DNA of 7,671 bases from Gammaproteobacteria bacterium (GCA_030430875.1 JAUIKI010000058.1:1-7671), one strand, 5' to 3'. Positions 1 through 6,556 are shown, counted from the first letter of the stretch. Program-made: numbers and translations. Notes: generated by a model not told the origin, from the letters alone.

Positions 1-1113
1 CAAGCGCTGGATTTGATTCTTAAAACCAAAGGGTTAGATAAACGTATTATTGGTAATGTGATTTTAGTAGCGCCAGCTGATGAGCTAGCTGCACGTGAAA
101 AATTGGAAATGGAAGCAAGAAATCAAGCTGTTGAGCTTTCACCATTATCAACTGAATTTATCGCTATTAATTATGCCAAAGCAAAAGACTTAGCAACAAT
201 TTTCGGCTCCAAAGAAGGCGTACTTTCTCCACGAGGTAGTGTGGTCGTTGATGATAGAACTAACACTATTCTAATCACTGATGTCCCACAAAAAATTCGT
301 GAATTTAAAGCGATTGCTAGACGGTTGGATGTGCCTGTCAAACAAGTGTTAATTGAAGCAAGAATTGTTAAAGCTGATGCTGAGTTTGCTAGAGGATTAG
401 GTGTACGCTGGGGTGGTTATTACCTTGAAGACAGTGGCGCAGGCCTGAAACATGCAGGTGGTTCGTTGCAAACATTGGATGATATTCAACAATCTGGCGG
501 TAACAATCCTAACATTACTAAGCCAGATAACTTAGTGGTTGATTTAGGTGTTACTGATAGTCTTTTTAATGCGACGACATTTGCCATTGGATTACTGCGT
601 GATTCTAGCTTGTTGGAATTAGAACTTTCAGCACTGGAAGGTGAAGGCCGCGGCCATGTTGTTTCTCAGCCCAAAATTGTCACTGCAGACCAACAAACTG
701 CACGCATTGAATCAGGAACAGAAGTTCCCTATCAAGAAGCTACTTCAAGTGGTGCAACATCAGTAGAATTTAAAGACGCTGTGTTGTCGCTGGAAGTTAC
801 ACCACAAATCACCCCAAATGATCGCATCATCATGAAGTTGCGCGTGAATCAAGATTCAGTGGGCGATATTTTCAATGGAGTGCCAAGCATTGATACCAAT
901 GAACTGGACACACAAGTGTTGGTTAAAAATGGTGAGACAATTGTGTTAGGCGGAATTTATCAAACAGAAAATACCCAAACCACATCGAAAACACCGTTTT
1001 TTGGTGATCTTCCGGTGGTTGGATGGTTGTTCAAAAACGTAAAAAATCGCAACAATAAATCTGAATTATTGATTTTTATCACACCAAAAATTGTCGAAAA
1101 TGTCGATGGTTAA
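1..1113 (+). CDS. pilQ: Type IV pilus secretin PilQ, C-terminal part (5' end outside window)
   Basis: The frame is open from the first base, so this is a 370-codon fragment; full PilQ proteins are usually about 700 residues, so roughly the N-terminal half is missing. PilQ forms the multimeric outer-membrane channel through which the type IV pilus leaves the cell and DNA enters during competence. Seen in order (fragment numbering): the end of an N0-like domain (about 1-35, with ILKTKGLDKR and NVILVAPADELAARE), a Secretin_N/N1 domain (about 51-115), then the secretin barrel (about 185-368). The secretin signature is clear: NGETIVLGGIYQ from residue 310 and TPFFGDLPVVGWLF at 331-344. The protein ends normally in FITPKIVENVDG. 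The usual upstream partners pilMNOP would lie before the window. The aroK/aroB genes that often follow pilQ in gammaproteobacteria are not here. Identification is very secure. Confidence 0.97.
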   Translation, partial: QALDLILKTKGLDKRIIGNVILVAPADELAAREKLEMEARNQAVELSPLSTEFIAINYAKAKDLATIFGSKEGVLSPRGSVVVDDRTNTILITDVPQKIREFKAIARRLDVPVKQVLIEARIVKADAEFARGLGVRWGGYYLEDSGAGLKHAGGSLQTLDDIQQSGGNNPNITKPDNLVVDLGVTDSLFNATTFAIGLLRDSSLLELELSALEGEGRGHVVSQPKIVTADQQTARIESGTEVPYQEATSSGATSVEFKDAVLSLEVTPQITPNDRIIMKLRVNQDSVGDIFNGVPSIDTNELDTQVLVKNGETIVLGGIYQTENTQTTSKTPFFGDLPVVGWLFKNVKNRNNKSELLIFITPKIVENVDG

Positions 1114-1129
1114 TCATCAGATGTTGCTT

Positions 1130-1155
1130 GTTGCACTGAAGATTTTCAGTGCAAC
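1130..1155 (+). terminator. Stem-loop after pilQ, possible transcription terminator
   Basis: There is a perfect 11-bp inverted repeat: GTTGCACTGAA (1130-1140), a 4-base loop, and TTCAGTGCAAC (1145-1155). It starts 17 bases after the pilQ stop codon. No T-run follows on the plus strand, so it is not a textbook intrinsic terminator. It could stabilise the 3' end of the pil mRNA or act with Rho. Position and stem quality support a transcript-end role; the function is inferred. Confidence 0.55.
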
Positions 1156-1251
1156 GTCCTCATGTTGCGAGCGCCAACCTTTTCAAAAATAGTCATCCTT
1201 GATATTTTCATATTGATTGCTGACTGCTCGGAACAAATTCAACGATGAGTG

Positions 1252-1260
1252 TGATAAAAT
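1252..1260 (+). promoter_or_regulatory. Candidate extended -10 promoter for the exported hypothetical gene
   Basis: TGATAAAAT matches an extended -10 (TG, one base, then TAAAAT, 5 of 6 to TATAAT), 43 bases before the ATG at 1304. No convincing -35 lies 16-18 bases upstream. A second possible -10, TATAAG, lies at 1270-1275. The hairpin after pilQ makes a separate promoter for the next gene reasonable. Weak evidence. Confidence 0.3.
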
Positions 1261-1283
1261 CAAACTCATTATAAGTCGATTAG

Positions 1284-1298
1284 TAATCTGAGAGATTA
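1284..1298 (+). repeat. Small hairpin over the ribosome-binding region of the exported hypothetical gene
   Basis: TAATCT (1284-1289), GAG, AGATTA (1293-1298) form a 6-bp perfect inverted repeat ending 5 bases before the ATG at 1304. The only Shine-Dalgarno-like bases (GAGAG, 1290-1294) sit in its loop and first stem base. It could partly mask the ribosome-binding site, but with mostly A-T pairs it would be a weak structure. Confidence 0.4.
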
Positions 1299-1303
1299 AT
1301 ACT

Positions 1304-2107
1304 ATGCAAAGAATCATATTCGGGTTGGTGTGTTTGTTGTTTGTTAATTCTGGAATGGCTGATTGCAGCAAACTAAACAGACAAAAATTATTCGAGCAGT
1401 TAACTCAAACACAAGAGAAGGCTAGAGAGCTACCAGAGGTTAACGACACAATTGAAAAATGTGTCGATTGGCCTGATACTAATGTCATGCTTTTGGTGAT
1501 TCCTTATGAAAATGCTGAGAGTGATGAATATGGCACAAAAGATTATGATGTTGACATATTTGTGCTTGATAACACCACTCAAAAAATAATTGCCAGGCAA
1601 ACACAGAAAGCTGTATGGGAATCTGATGCGGTTTATTTTCATCGCCTTGAAATAACGCCATATTTTCACAACGCAGATAATGCACTGTATATTTTTGGTA
1701 TTGAGAGTTTTTTTAGTGGCTCATCTAGTGTCAATCCATATTCTCGAACCGACTTAACTTTGTTCGCTTTACAACAAGAAAAACTTTGGCAGGTTGCTGA
1801 AACCTTTGTTTTAGAAGAAGGACGTTATGTGAATGAGCCTTTCTGGCAGGAGAGCCATGAATTAGTCAGAGAAATTGTTTTTGAATCATGTGTTGACGGA
1901 TTTCCTGTACTCAACATTAGTCAATCAGAGCGACGAGAAACTAATGGGCACAAAGATGTTGATTTAAGCCCAGATGAAGAGGTAGGTTGCTTTTTTGAGA
2001 ATCCGGTTGTGGAGAAATTAGACGGTAAAAATTATCAAATCCAGTTTGATGGTAAGGTTTATCCTATTTCGAAACAACTATTGGTTTGGGAGTCATTGGA
2101 TTGGTAA
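1304..2107 (+). CDS. Exported hypothetical protein with four cysteines
   Basis: I do not recognise this 267-residue protein. It has a clear signal peptide: a short basic start (MQR), a hydrophobic core (IIFGLVCLLFV) and a likely signal peptidase I site after NSGMA at residue 19. The Cys at 21 follows Asp, so the site does not fit a lipobox. The mature part holds Cys 21, 53, 196 and 229, enough for two disulfides, which suits a periplasmic or secreted location. It is acidic and rich in Tyr, Phe and Trp, and has no transmembrane segment after the signal peptide. Beta-strand-like stretches (VMLLVIPYEN, VDIFVLDN, LTLFALQQEKLWQV) suggest a compact beta-rich fold. The ATG is chosen because the signal peptide starts there; the ribosome-binding site is poor (GAGAG, 9 bases upstream). 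It lies alone between pilQ and the convergent ntrC, so context gives no function. Confidence 0.85.
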   Translation: MQRIIFGLVCLLFVNSGMADCSKLNRQKLFEQLTQTQEKARELPEVNDTIEKCVDWPDTNVMLLVIPYENAESDEYGTKDYDVDIFVLDNTTQKIIARQTQKAVWESDAVYFHRLEITPYFHNADNALYIFGIESFFSGSSSVNPYSRTDLTLFALQQEKLWQVAETFVLEEGRYVNEPFWQESHELVREIVFESCVDGFPVLNISQSERRETNGHKDVDLSPDEEVGCFFENPVVEKLDGKNYQIQFDGKVYPISKQLLVWESLDW

Positions 2108-2127
2108 TCTGAGACTTTTGTAATTAA

Positions 2128-2167
2128 ACAGAGTGGTAATTCAATAAAATATTGAAGATAACTCTGT
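2128..2167. terminator. Nested inverted repeats between convergent genes, possible bidirectional terminator
   Basis: An outer 7-bp stem (ACAGAGT 2128-2134 with ACTCTGT 2161-2167) encloses an inner 7-bp stem (TTCAATA 2140-2146, loop AAA, TATTGAA 2150-2156). The two are separated by small unpaired stretches. The element sits in the 93-bp gap between the stop codons of the exported hypothetical gene and ntrC, where a shared terminator is expected. Neither strand has a strong T-run after it, and the inner stem is A-T rich, so termination strength is uncertain. Confidence 0.4.
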
Positions 2168-2200
2168 GTTATTCAGCTCCTTCGCAATCGTGCATAAATA

Positions 2201-3655
2201 TTAAGATTCACTGTCCAACTCTGATTCCAAACCAAGTTCTTTGATTTTTCGCGTTAACGTGTTACGACCCCAACCTAATAATTTTGCCGCTTCTCCACGA
2301 GCACCGCTGGTGTGGCGTATTGCTGTCTTAATGAGTGTTGTTTCAAACGTGGGTAGCGCTGACTCTAAAATATTGTGGTTGCCAGATTGTAAGTTTGCCC
2401 ACACCCATTGCTCTAGATAATTTTCCCAACTCAGTAGAGATGATGTTGTGATGGGTATTGTTTCAAGTTCGGTGCTGGTAAGTTCGTCAGGCAAGTCAGC
2501 AAGTTGAATGATATGACCTGTAACCATGACAGTGAGCCAATGACACAGATTTTCCAATTGGCGGACATTACCAGGCCATGGTAGTCGTTTGAATAATTCA
2601 ATTACATCGGCAGCGAGTTGTTTTTTTCCCACGGTTAATTCACTTGCAGCTCGATTCAAAAAATAGTCCGCTAAATCGGCAATATCTTCACTACGCTGTG
2701 CTAAGTTTGGCATGGTGATGCGAATGACATTTAGTCGGTGAAATAAATCTTCTCGGAATTTTCCTTCTGCAACTAAGGTCTCTAAATTTTGATGAGTCGC
2801 TGCAATGATGCGTACATCAATTTGAACAGGCGTGTTGCCACCAATACGATAAAATTCTCCTTCAGCTAGCACGCGCAGCAATCGTGTCTGTGCTTCTAGC
2901 GGCATATCACCAATTTCATCCAAAAACAATGTGCCGCCGTTAGCTTGTTCAAATCGACCATGACGCTGGCTGCCTGCGCTAGTAAAAGCCCCTTTTTCAT
3001 GGCCAAACAATTCTGCTTCGATTAAATCTTTGGGAATAGCTGCCATATTTAAAGCGATGAAAGCATTATTTTTACGAATACTATTACGGTGCAATGCTTT
3101 AGCTACTAATTCTTTCCCAGTGCCTGATGCGCCAATAATTAGCACAGTGACTTTAGATTGAGACAATTTTCCAATGGCTCGAAATACACTTTGCATGGTA
3201 GTGGCTTTGCCGATGATTTCCGAGATGTTTGCAGATTGACTGTTATGTTTTGGTGCAACGTGTTGTGTTGATTGTTCCAACGCTTGATTAACCACGCGAA
3301 CCGCATCTTCGATATCAAATGGTTTGGGCAGATAATCAAAAGCACCACCTTGAAATGAAGCAATTGTGATATCCAAATCTGAGTGAGCGGTCATAATCAC
3401 AACGGGAATATTTGGAAAGGCAGTTTTGAGTTGTTGTAAAAATGACAACCCATCAATGCCTGGCATGCGAATATCACAAAGAATTGCTGCAGGTTGTTTA
3501 CTTTGTTCAATTTTTTGCAGAGCCTCCCAGGCGGTATCTGCATCAGCAAAACTAACAACAGTTAACGTTTTTTGAGACAGTGCACGTTCTAAAACCCAAC
3601 GAATCGATTCATCATCATCAATAATCCAAACAGTGGGGGGTGTGGTTATTTTCAT
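2201..3655 (-). CDS. ntrC: Nitrogen regulation response regulator NtrC (sigma-54 activator)
   Basis: A 484-residue, full-length NtrC/GlnG. When phosphorylated by NtrB it forms a ring ATPase that remodels sigma-54 RNA polymerase at nitrogen-control promoters. Receiver domain, about 9-125: acidic pocket DDD (13-15), phosphoacceptor D61 in CDIRMPG, T89 and K111 (LPKPFD). AAA+ domain, about 145-380: Walker A GASGTGKE (175-182), Walker B LFLDE (243-247), FREDLFHRLNV (300-310, putative arginine-finger region) and sensor II WPGNVRQLEN (360-369). A Fis-type helix-turn-helix occupies about 440-476. The sigma-54 contact loop reads GAFTSA (222-227) instead of the canonical GAFTGA. The protein is slightly longer than the E. 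coli form through a few extra N-terminal and receiver residues. It starts 3 bases after the ntrB stop with no visible Shine-Dalgarno, so translation is probably coupled to ntrB. Identification is very secure. Confidence 0.97.
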   Translation of the reverse strand: MKITTPPTVWIIDDDESIRWVLERALSQKTLTVVSFADADTAWEALQKIEQSKQPAAILCDIRMPGIDGLSFLQQLKTAFPNIPVVIMTAHSDLDITIASFQGGAFDYLPKPFDIEDAVRVVNQALEQSTQHVAPKHNSQSANISEIIGKATTMQSVFRAIGKLSQSKVTVLIIGASGTGKELVAKALHRNSIRKNNAFIALNMAAIPKDLIEAELFGHEKGAFTSAGSQRHGRFEQANGGTLFLDEIGDMPLEAQTRLLRVLAEGEFYRIGGNTPVQIDVRIIAATHQNLETLVAEGKFREDLFHRLNVIRITMPNLAQRSEDIADLADYFLNRAASELTVGKKQLAADVIELFKRLPWPGNVRQLENLCHWLTVMVTGHIIQLADLPDELTSTELETIPITTSSLLSWENYLEQWVWANLQSGNHNILESALPTFETTLIKTAIRHTSGARGEAAKLLGWGRNTLTRKIKELGLESELDSES

Positions 3656-3658
3656 AGG

Positions 3659-4717
3659 CTATGATTTTTTAGTTTTAATGGGTAATAATACCGTAAATGT
3701 GGTGTTGCCAGGTTCACTGTTGCATTCAATGAGTCCATCATGATGTTTAACGATGGACTGAGAAATTGACAGACCTAATCCGGTTCCATTTGCTCGACCA
3801 CTGACCATTGGAAAGAAGATGTTTTCTTGTGATTCCTTGGGTATGCCAGGCCCATTATCGTTGATATCGACACGGCAAACCAATCTAAATCGTTGAGTGC
3901 CAATGGTGTATTGTCTGAGTGTTCGAGTTGATACAGTGATTTGACCAGGTTTAATATCTTCTTCAATGAGCGATTGTGCCGCATTTTCAATGATATTTAA
4001 AAAGACTTGTTGGAGTTGCTCTGCATCGAGCAAACATTCGGGAATGCTGGGGTCATAATTTTTTTCAATGCAAAGACGATTGCCATGCTCTGCTTTTTTT
4101 AAGGTGATGACGTGTTCCAGTATGGCGTGAATATTCCCCATAGCTAGTTTAGGTGCTTCTTGTGCACCCAGCATTCGCTCCACTAAATTGCGCAATCGGT
4201 CGGCTTCGCGAATCACAACTTGTGTATAGTCACGTAACTCTGGATTAATTTCACCTTCTAATAATTGGGCTGCACCGCGAATTCCACCCAGTGGATTTTT
4301 GATTTCATGGGCAAGACCCTGCATCAAGCTTTTAGTGACTTGATATTGAGCAAGCATAGCATTTTCACGATTGACTCGTAGTAACCAGTTCAACGACCAC
4401 AACTCAATGACTAACTGTGTTTTTTGGGCAGTTTTAATGGGGGTCACGGCATAATCAATCATTAATACTTTGCCATTTCGAAGCAGCATCTGAGTTTCGC
4501 GAACCGTATGAGACCTTTGTTGATCAAGCACACTTTTTAGTTCATCTGCGAGTGATTTGGGTCTGAGAATCAGTTTGTTAATGGTTTGATTTTTTTGTTG
4601 GTTAGAGCTGGTTTCAAAAAGGCTTTCAGCGGATTGATTCATTGATAACACGCACAGTTCACTGTCGATGACAATCACCGCAGTTGTTAAATGATTGAGC
4701 ACAGTGGTGGGCAGCAT
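3659..4717 (-). CDS. glnL: Nitrogen regulation sensor histidine kinase NtrB (GlnL)
   Basis: A 352-residue cytoplasmic kinase/phosphatase of the NtrB (GlnL) family, partner of the NtrC encoded just downstream. It autophosphorylates when nitrogen is limiting and, with PII protein, dephosphorylates NtrC when nitrogen is plentiful. Seen: an N-terminal PAS-like domain (about 5-110) without membrane segments; the H box GLAHEIKNPLGG with phospho-acceptor H137; the N box NIIENAAQSL (241-250); the G1 box DINDNGPGIP (284-293); the F-box region FFPMVSGRANGTGLGLSIS, whose G2 box starts at G311. Length matches the family (about 350). An in-frame stop lies 15 bases upstream and no other start codon intervenes, so the ATG at 4717 is the first possible; no good Shine-Dalgarno precedes it. 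The glnA gene that often lies upstream of ntrB is absent; a divergent DUF4124 gene takes that place. No NtrC-type site or sigma-54 promoter is evident in the upstream gap. Confidence 0.96.
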   Translation of the reverse strand: MLPTTVLNHLTTAVIVIDSELCVLSMNQSAESLFETSSNQQKNQTINKLILRPKSLADELKSVLDQQRSHTVRETQMLLRNGKVLMIDYAVTPIKTAQKTQLVIELWSLNWLLRVNRENAMLAQYQVTKSLMQGLAHEIKNPLGGIRGAAQLLEGEINPELRDYTQVVIREADRLRNLVERMLGAQEAPKLAMGNIHAILEHVITLKKAEHGNRLCIEKNYDPSIPECLLDAEQLQQVFLNIIENAAQSLIEEDIKPGQITVSTRTLRQYTIGTQRFRLVCRVDINDNGPGIPKESQENIFFPMVSGRANGTGLGLSISQSIVKHHDGLIECNSEPGNTTFTVLLPIKTKKS

Positions 4718-4826
4718 TAAATATTCAACGTGTTAAGTTTGTAAGAGAGAGTTGTCATGATAAAGGCTACAACAGTAAAAAATTATGGTTTATTGTAAAA
4801 GCTTCAAACCATTTTCACTGAAAGTG

Positions 4827-4842
4827 TTCTATTATAGTAGAA
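4827..4842. promoter_or_regulatory. Near-perfect palindrome covering the divergent -10 boxes of ntrB and the DUF4124 gene
   Basis: TTCTATTATAGTAGAA is a 16-bp palindrome with 7 of 8 pairs matching. On the minus strand it contains a perfect TATAAT (4831-4836), about 114 bases upstream of the ntrB ATG. On the plus strand it offers TATTAT (4830-4835) or TATAGT (4833-4838), about 100 bases upstream of the DUF4124 ATG. No good -35 box is visible for either direction. The layout suggests overlapping divergent promoters, possibly with a shared operator; this is inference from sequence only. Confidence 0.4.
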
Positions 4843-4882
4843 GTATCGCAAAGGTCTCGTATCATATCTACTGAAAATTTAG

Positions 4883-4914
4883 GGCTAAATCATCAAAAAT
4901 TAGCCGTTTGATGA
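4883..4914 (+). promoter_or_regulatory. Two overlapping inverted repeats in the leader of the DUF4124 gene
   Basis: Stem 1 pairs GGCTAA (4883-4888) with TTAGCC (4900-4905). Stem 2 pairs TCATCAAA (4890-4897) with TTTGATGA (4907-4914). The arms are interleaved. Connecting loops of only 1, 2 and 1 bases make a full pseudoknot unlikely, so in RNA the stems should be alternatives. Stem 2 ends 6 bases before the AGGA ribosome-binding site (4921-4924) and 20 bases before the ATG. The element could be an RNA switch or attenuator, or stem 2 could simply be a DNA operator. The repeats are directly visible; the role is inferred. Confidence 0.5.
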
Positions 4915-4934
4915 CCACATAGGACGCAATTCAT

Positions 4935-5522
4935 ATGCTAATATGCCAAATGACGCCAAACAACTATAGATTTTCTAACTTATTAACCTGCATGTTGATT
5001 CTGCTGGGTTTAGCTGGGGTTGTAAATAGCGTGAATGCTGAGGTTTATACCTGGGTTGATGAACAAGGCCTGCGTATTTATTCCGATAAACCCAATCCAA
5101 CGGCTGAGATCGTCGAAGTAAAGTCGTTACCTACTTATCAAGCGCCAAAAACGGCACCTCAATCAAATGCAGAGGCTAAAGAAAAAGTTGAAATTACGTT
5201 CACGCAGTATGATGTTTTAGTGCTGAAAACACCTGAGCAAGATGAAATCATTCGAAGTAATCAGGGTAATATCACCGTCATTGCTACGGTTCATCCAGAT
5301 TTGCAGGATGATCATCAATTGCAGTTGATGATGGACGGAAAGCCAGTCTTAGAAGCAGGAAAACAAACCGGTTGGCAGTTAAATAATGTGAATCGAGGGG
5401 AGCATCAGTTGCAGGTGTTGGTTTTAGATGAAGCCGGACAAACATTTCAAACCAGCGACTCGGTGACAGTGCATTTGAAACGACATTCGATTTTATTGCC
5501 AAACCCAAAGCTGAAACAGTAA
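4935..5522 (+). CDS. Exported DUF4124-domain protein
   Basis: A 195-residue envelope protein. A signal peptide with a longish n-region (1-16) and hydrophobic core (about 17-31) is likely cut after VNA at residue 35. The mature protein opens with EVYTWVDEQGLRIYSDKPN, the typical DUF4124 motif (a tryptophan-bearing strand, then a short linker). DUF4124 has no defined biochemical activity. Residues about 85-181 form alternating beta strands (ITFTQYDVLVLK, NITVIATVHP, HQLQLMMDG, HQLQVLVLDEAG, SVTVHL), which look like an Ig/FN3-type fold ending in a short proline-bearing tail. The ATG at 4935 has AGGA 10 bases upstream (4921-4924), supporting it over the internal ATG at 4950. The gene is divergent from ntrB. 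I recall DUF4124 genes near ntrB/glnA in pseudomonads, so the association may be conserved, though a nitrogen role is not shown. Confidence 0.88.
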   Translation: MLICQMTPNNYRFSNLLTCMLILLGLAGVVNSVNAEVYTWVDEQGLRIYSDKPNPTAEIVEVKSLPTYQAPKTAPQSNAEAKEKVEITFTQYDVLVLKTPEQDEIIRSNQGNITVIATVHPDLQDDHQLQLMMDGKPVLEAGKQTGWQLNNVNRGEHQLQVLVLDEAGQTFQTSDSVTVHLKRHSILLPNPKLKQ

Positions 5523-5549
5523 ACGCACTCATAACAAATGCGTTTACTG
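5517..5549. terminator. Hairpin overlapping the DUF4124 stop codon, shared by convergent genes
   Basis: CAGTAAACGCA (5517-5527) and TGCGTTTACTG (5539-5549) form a perfect 11-bp stem with an 11-base loop. The left arm includes the stop codon of the DUF4124 gene (5520-5522), and the right arm ends 16 bases from the stop of the convergent six-cysteine peptide gene. It is well placed to end transcription from both sides. T-runs are short (only TTT after it on the minus strand), so it is not a canonical intrinsic terminator. Confidence 0.55.
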
Positions 5550-5565
5550 CGATAATAATGGCTGC

Positions 5566-5790
5566 TTATAGCGGGTAAATTTTCTTATGGTGGCAAATAT
5601 TATAATAGCATTTAGTATTACAATTTTTACGTTTTGTTGTCTGAAATTTATATTTTCCAAGGCAAAGTGATGCGCAAGCTATCTTTGCATATGCCTTGTC
5701 CATGGGAGTTATGCAACTGCCGTAGCGCTTAGCTTGACTTAAAGCTGGCAGGCTAAGAGCTATGATAAACAACAGGATGATTTTTTTCAT
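5566..5790 (-). CDS. Small secreted, highly basic six-cysteine peptide (unknown function)
   Basis: A 74-residue precursor I do not recognise. The signal peptide is textbook: MKK, hydrophobic IILLFIIALSLPAL, then SQA with cleavage expected after residue 20. The predicted mature peptide of 54 residues has six cysteines (26, 39, 43, 57, 61, 66), spaced C-x12-C-x3-C-x13-C-x3-C-x4-C. It carries ten Lys and two Arg against one Asp, so about +11. The twin CX3C pattern resembles alpha-hairpinin peptides and small Tim proteins, where two CX3C helices are clamped by disulfides; here that is only a pattern match. The start is firm: AGAGGAG lies 6 bases before the ATG, the best ribosome-binding site in the window. 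The gene stands alone between a convergent DUF4124 gene and tRNA-Pro, with no visible immunity, modification or export partner. It could be an antimicrobial or toxin-like peptide, or a structural envelope peptide. Confidence 0.8.
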   Translation of the reverse strand: MKKIILLFIIALSLPALSQAKRYGSCITPMDKAYAKIACASLCLGKYKFQTTKRKNCNTKCYYNICHHKKIYPL

Positions 5791-5796
5791 ATAAAA

Positions 5797-5803
5797 CTCC
5801 TCT
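5797..5803 (-). promoter_or_regulatory. Strong ribosome-binding site of the six-cysteine peptide gene
   Basis: On the minus strand AGAGGAG is followed by six bases (TTTTAT) and the ATG at 5790. This near-ideal Shine-Dalgarno and spacing is the main reason to accept so short an ORF as a real gene. Confidence 0.75.
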
Positions 5804-5824
5804 AGTGAATGATTACTTATGGTT

Positions 5825-5843
5825 AAAAAATCTTCAGCAGATT
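5825..5843 (-). terminator. Weak terminator-like hairpin downstream of tRNA-Pro
   Basis: On the minus strand AATCT (5843-5839), loop GCTGA, AGATT (5833-5829) is followed directly by TTTT (5828-5825). The stem has only five pairs, four of them A-T, so it would be weak. It lies about 105 bases past the 3' end of tRNA-Pro and before the six-cysteine peptide gene, where a stop for tRNA read-through is plausible. The rest of the 157-bp gap (5791-5947) shows no gene and no convincing promoter. Confidence 0.3.
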
Positions 5844-5947
5844 AAATAATAATCAATGACTACGTTTTATTTCACAATGAAGGCAGTAACAACCCGCATT
5901 TGATTTATCGATGACAACAAACAAAATCGTTAGATGATTAAAGAATT

Positions 5948-6199
<252 letters not shown>

Positions 6200-6556
6200 T
6201 TATGATTTCAAGACTGACAGCAATTCTTCTAGCTCTCTTCGCAATTGTTTGAGCACGTCTAAGTATTGTGAATTATTGTCATTTTCATCTTCTGTTGACA
6301 GTTTTTGTCTAGCACCACCAATGGTATAACCTTGCTGATAGAGCAAGTGGCGAATTTCACGGATCATCAGCACATCTTGATGCTGATAATAACGGCGATT
6401 GCCGCGACGTTTCACCGGCTTCAAGTGAGGAAACTCTTGCTCCCAGTAGCGCAGAACATGTGGTTTGACCTGACACAACTCACTGACCTCACCAATGGTG
6501 AAGTACCGCTTAGCAGGAATAGGTGGTAATTCGCGATTATGGCTGGGTTCCAGCAT
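6200..6556 (-). CDS. Short MerR-family transcriptional regulator of the pheT-ihfA cluster
   Basis: A 118-residue protein with an N-terminal MerR winged-helix DNA-binding domain (about 17-85): YFTIGEVSELCQVKPHVLRYW, split here as helix-turn-helix (20-37) and the wing KRRGNRRYY (49-57). A short C-terminal leucine-rich coiled coil follows (about 97-117, YLDVLKQLRRELEELL) that should dimerise it. There is no cysteine cluster or large ligand domain typical of metal or drug sensors; the only Cys is C28. Its start overlaps the ihfA end by 20 bases, with GAGGG 9 bases upstream (6566-6570), so it is probably translated from the same mRNA. The N-terminal MLEPSHN and the location after ihfA match, from memory, the uncharacterised MerR-like protein found beside ihfA in Pseudomonas. 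Targets and signal are unknown. Confidence 0.93.
   Translation of the reverse strand: MLEPSHNRELPPIPAKRYFTIGEVSELCQVKPHVLRYWEQEFPHLKPVKRRGNRRYYQHQDVLMIREIRHLLYQQGYTIGGARQKLSTEDENDNNSQYLDVLKQLRRELEELLSVLKS

Noticed and set aside
1183..1371. 62-residue minus-strand ORF overlapping the start of the exported hypothetical gene
   Set aside because: It overlaps the well-supported signal peptide region on the other strand, and I see no domain in it; a shadow frame.
1535..1555. TGGCAC resembling a sigma-54 -24 element
   Set aside because: It is inside a coding region and lacks the TTGC -12 element at the right spacing.
4757..4798. 13-residue plus-strand ORF after a GAGAGAG in the ntrB/DUF4124 gap
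   Set aside because: It lies upstream of the likely DUF4124 promoter and has no amino-acid run suggesting a leader attenuator.
4718..4934. Possible NtrC binding site (GCAC-type dyad) upstream of ntrB
   Set aside because: No GCACC/GGTGC dyad is present in this gap; the repeats found there have unrelated sequence.
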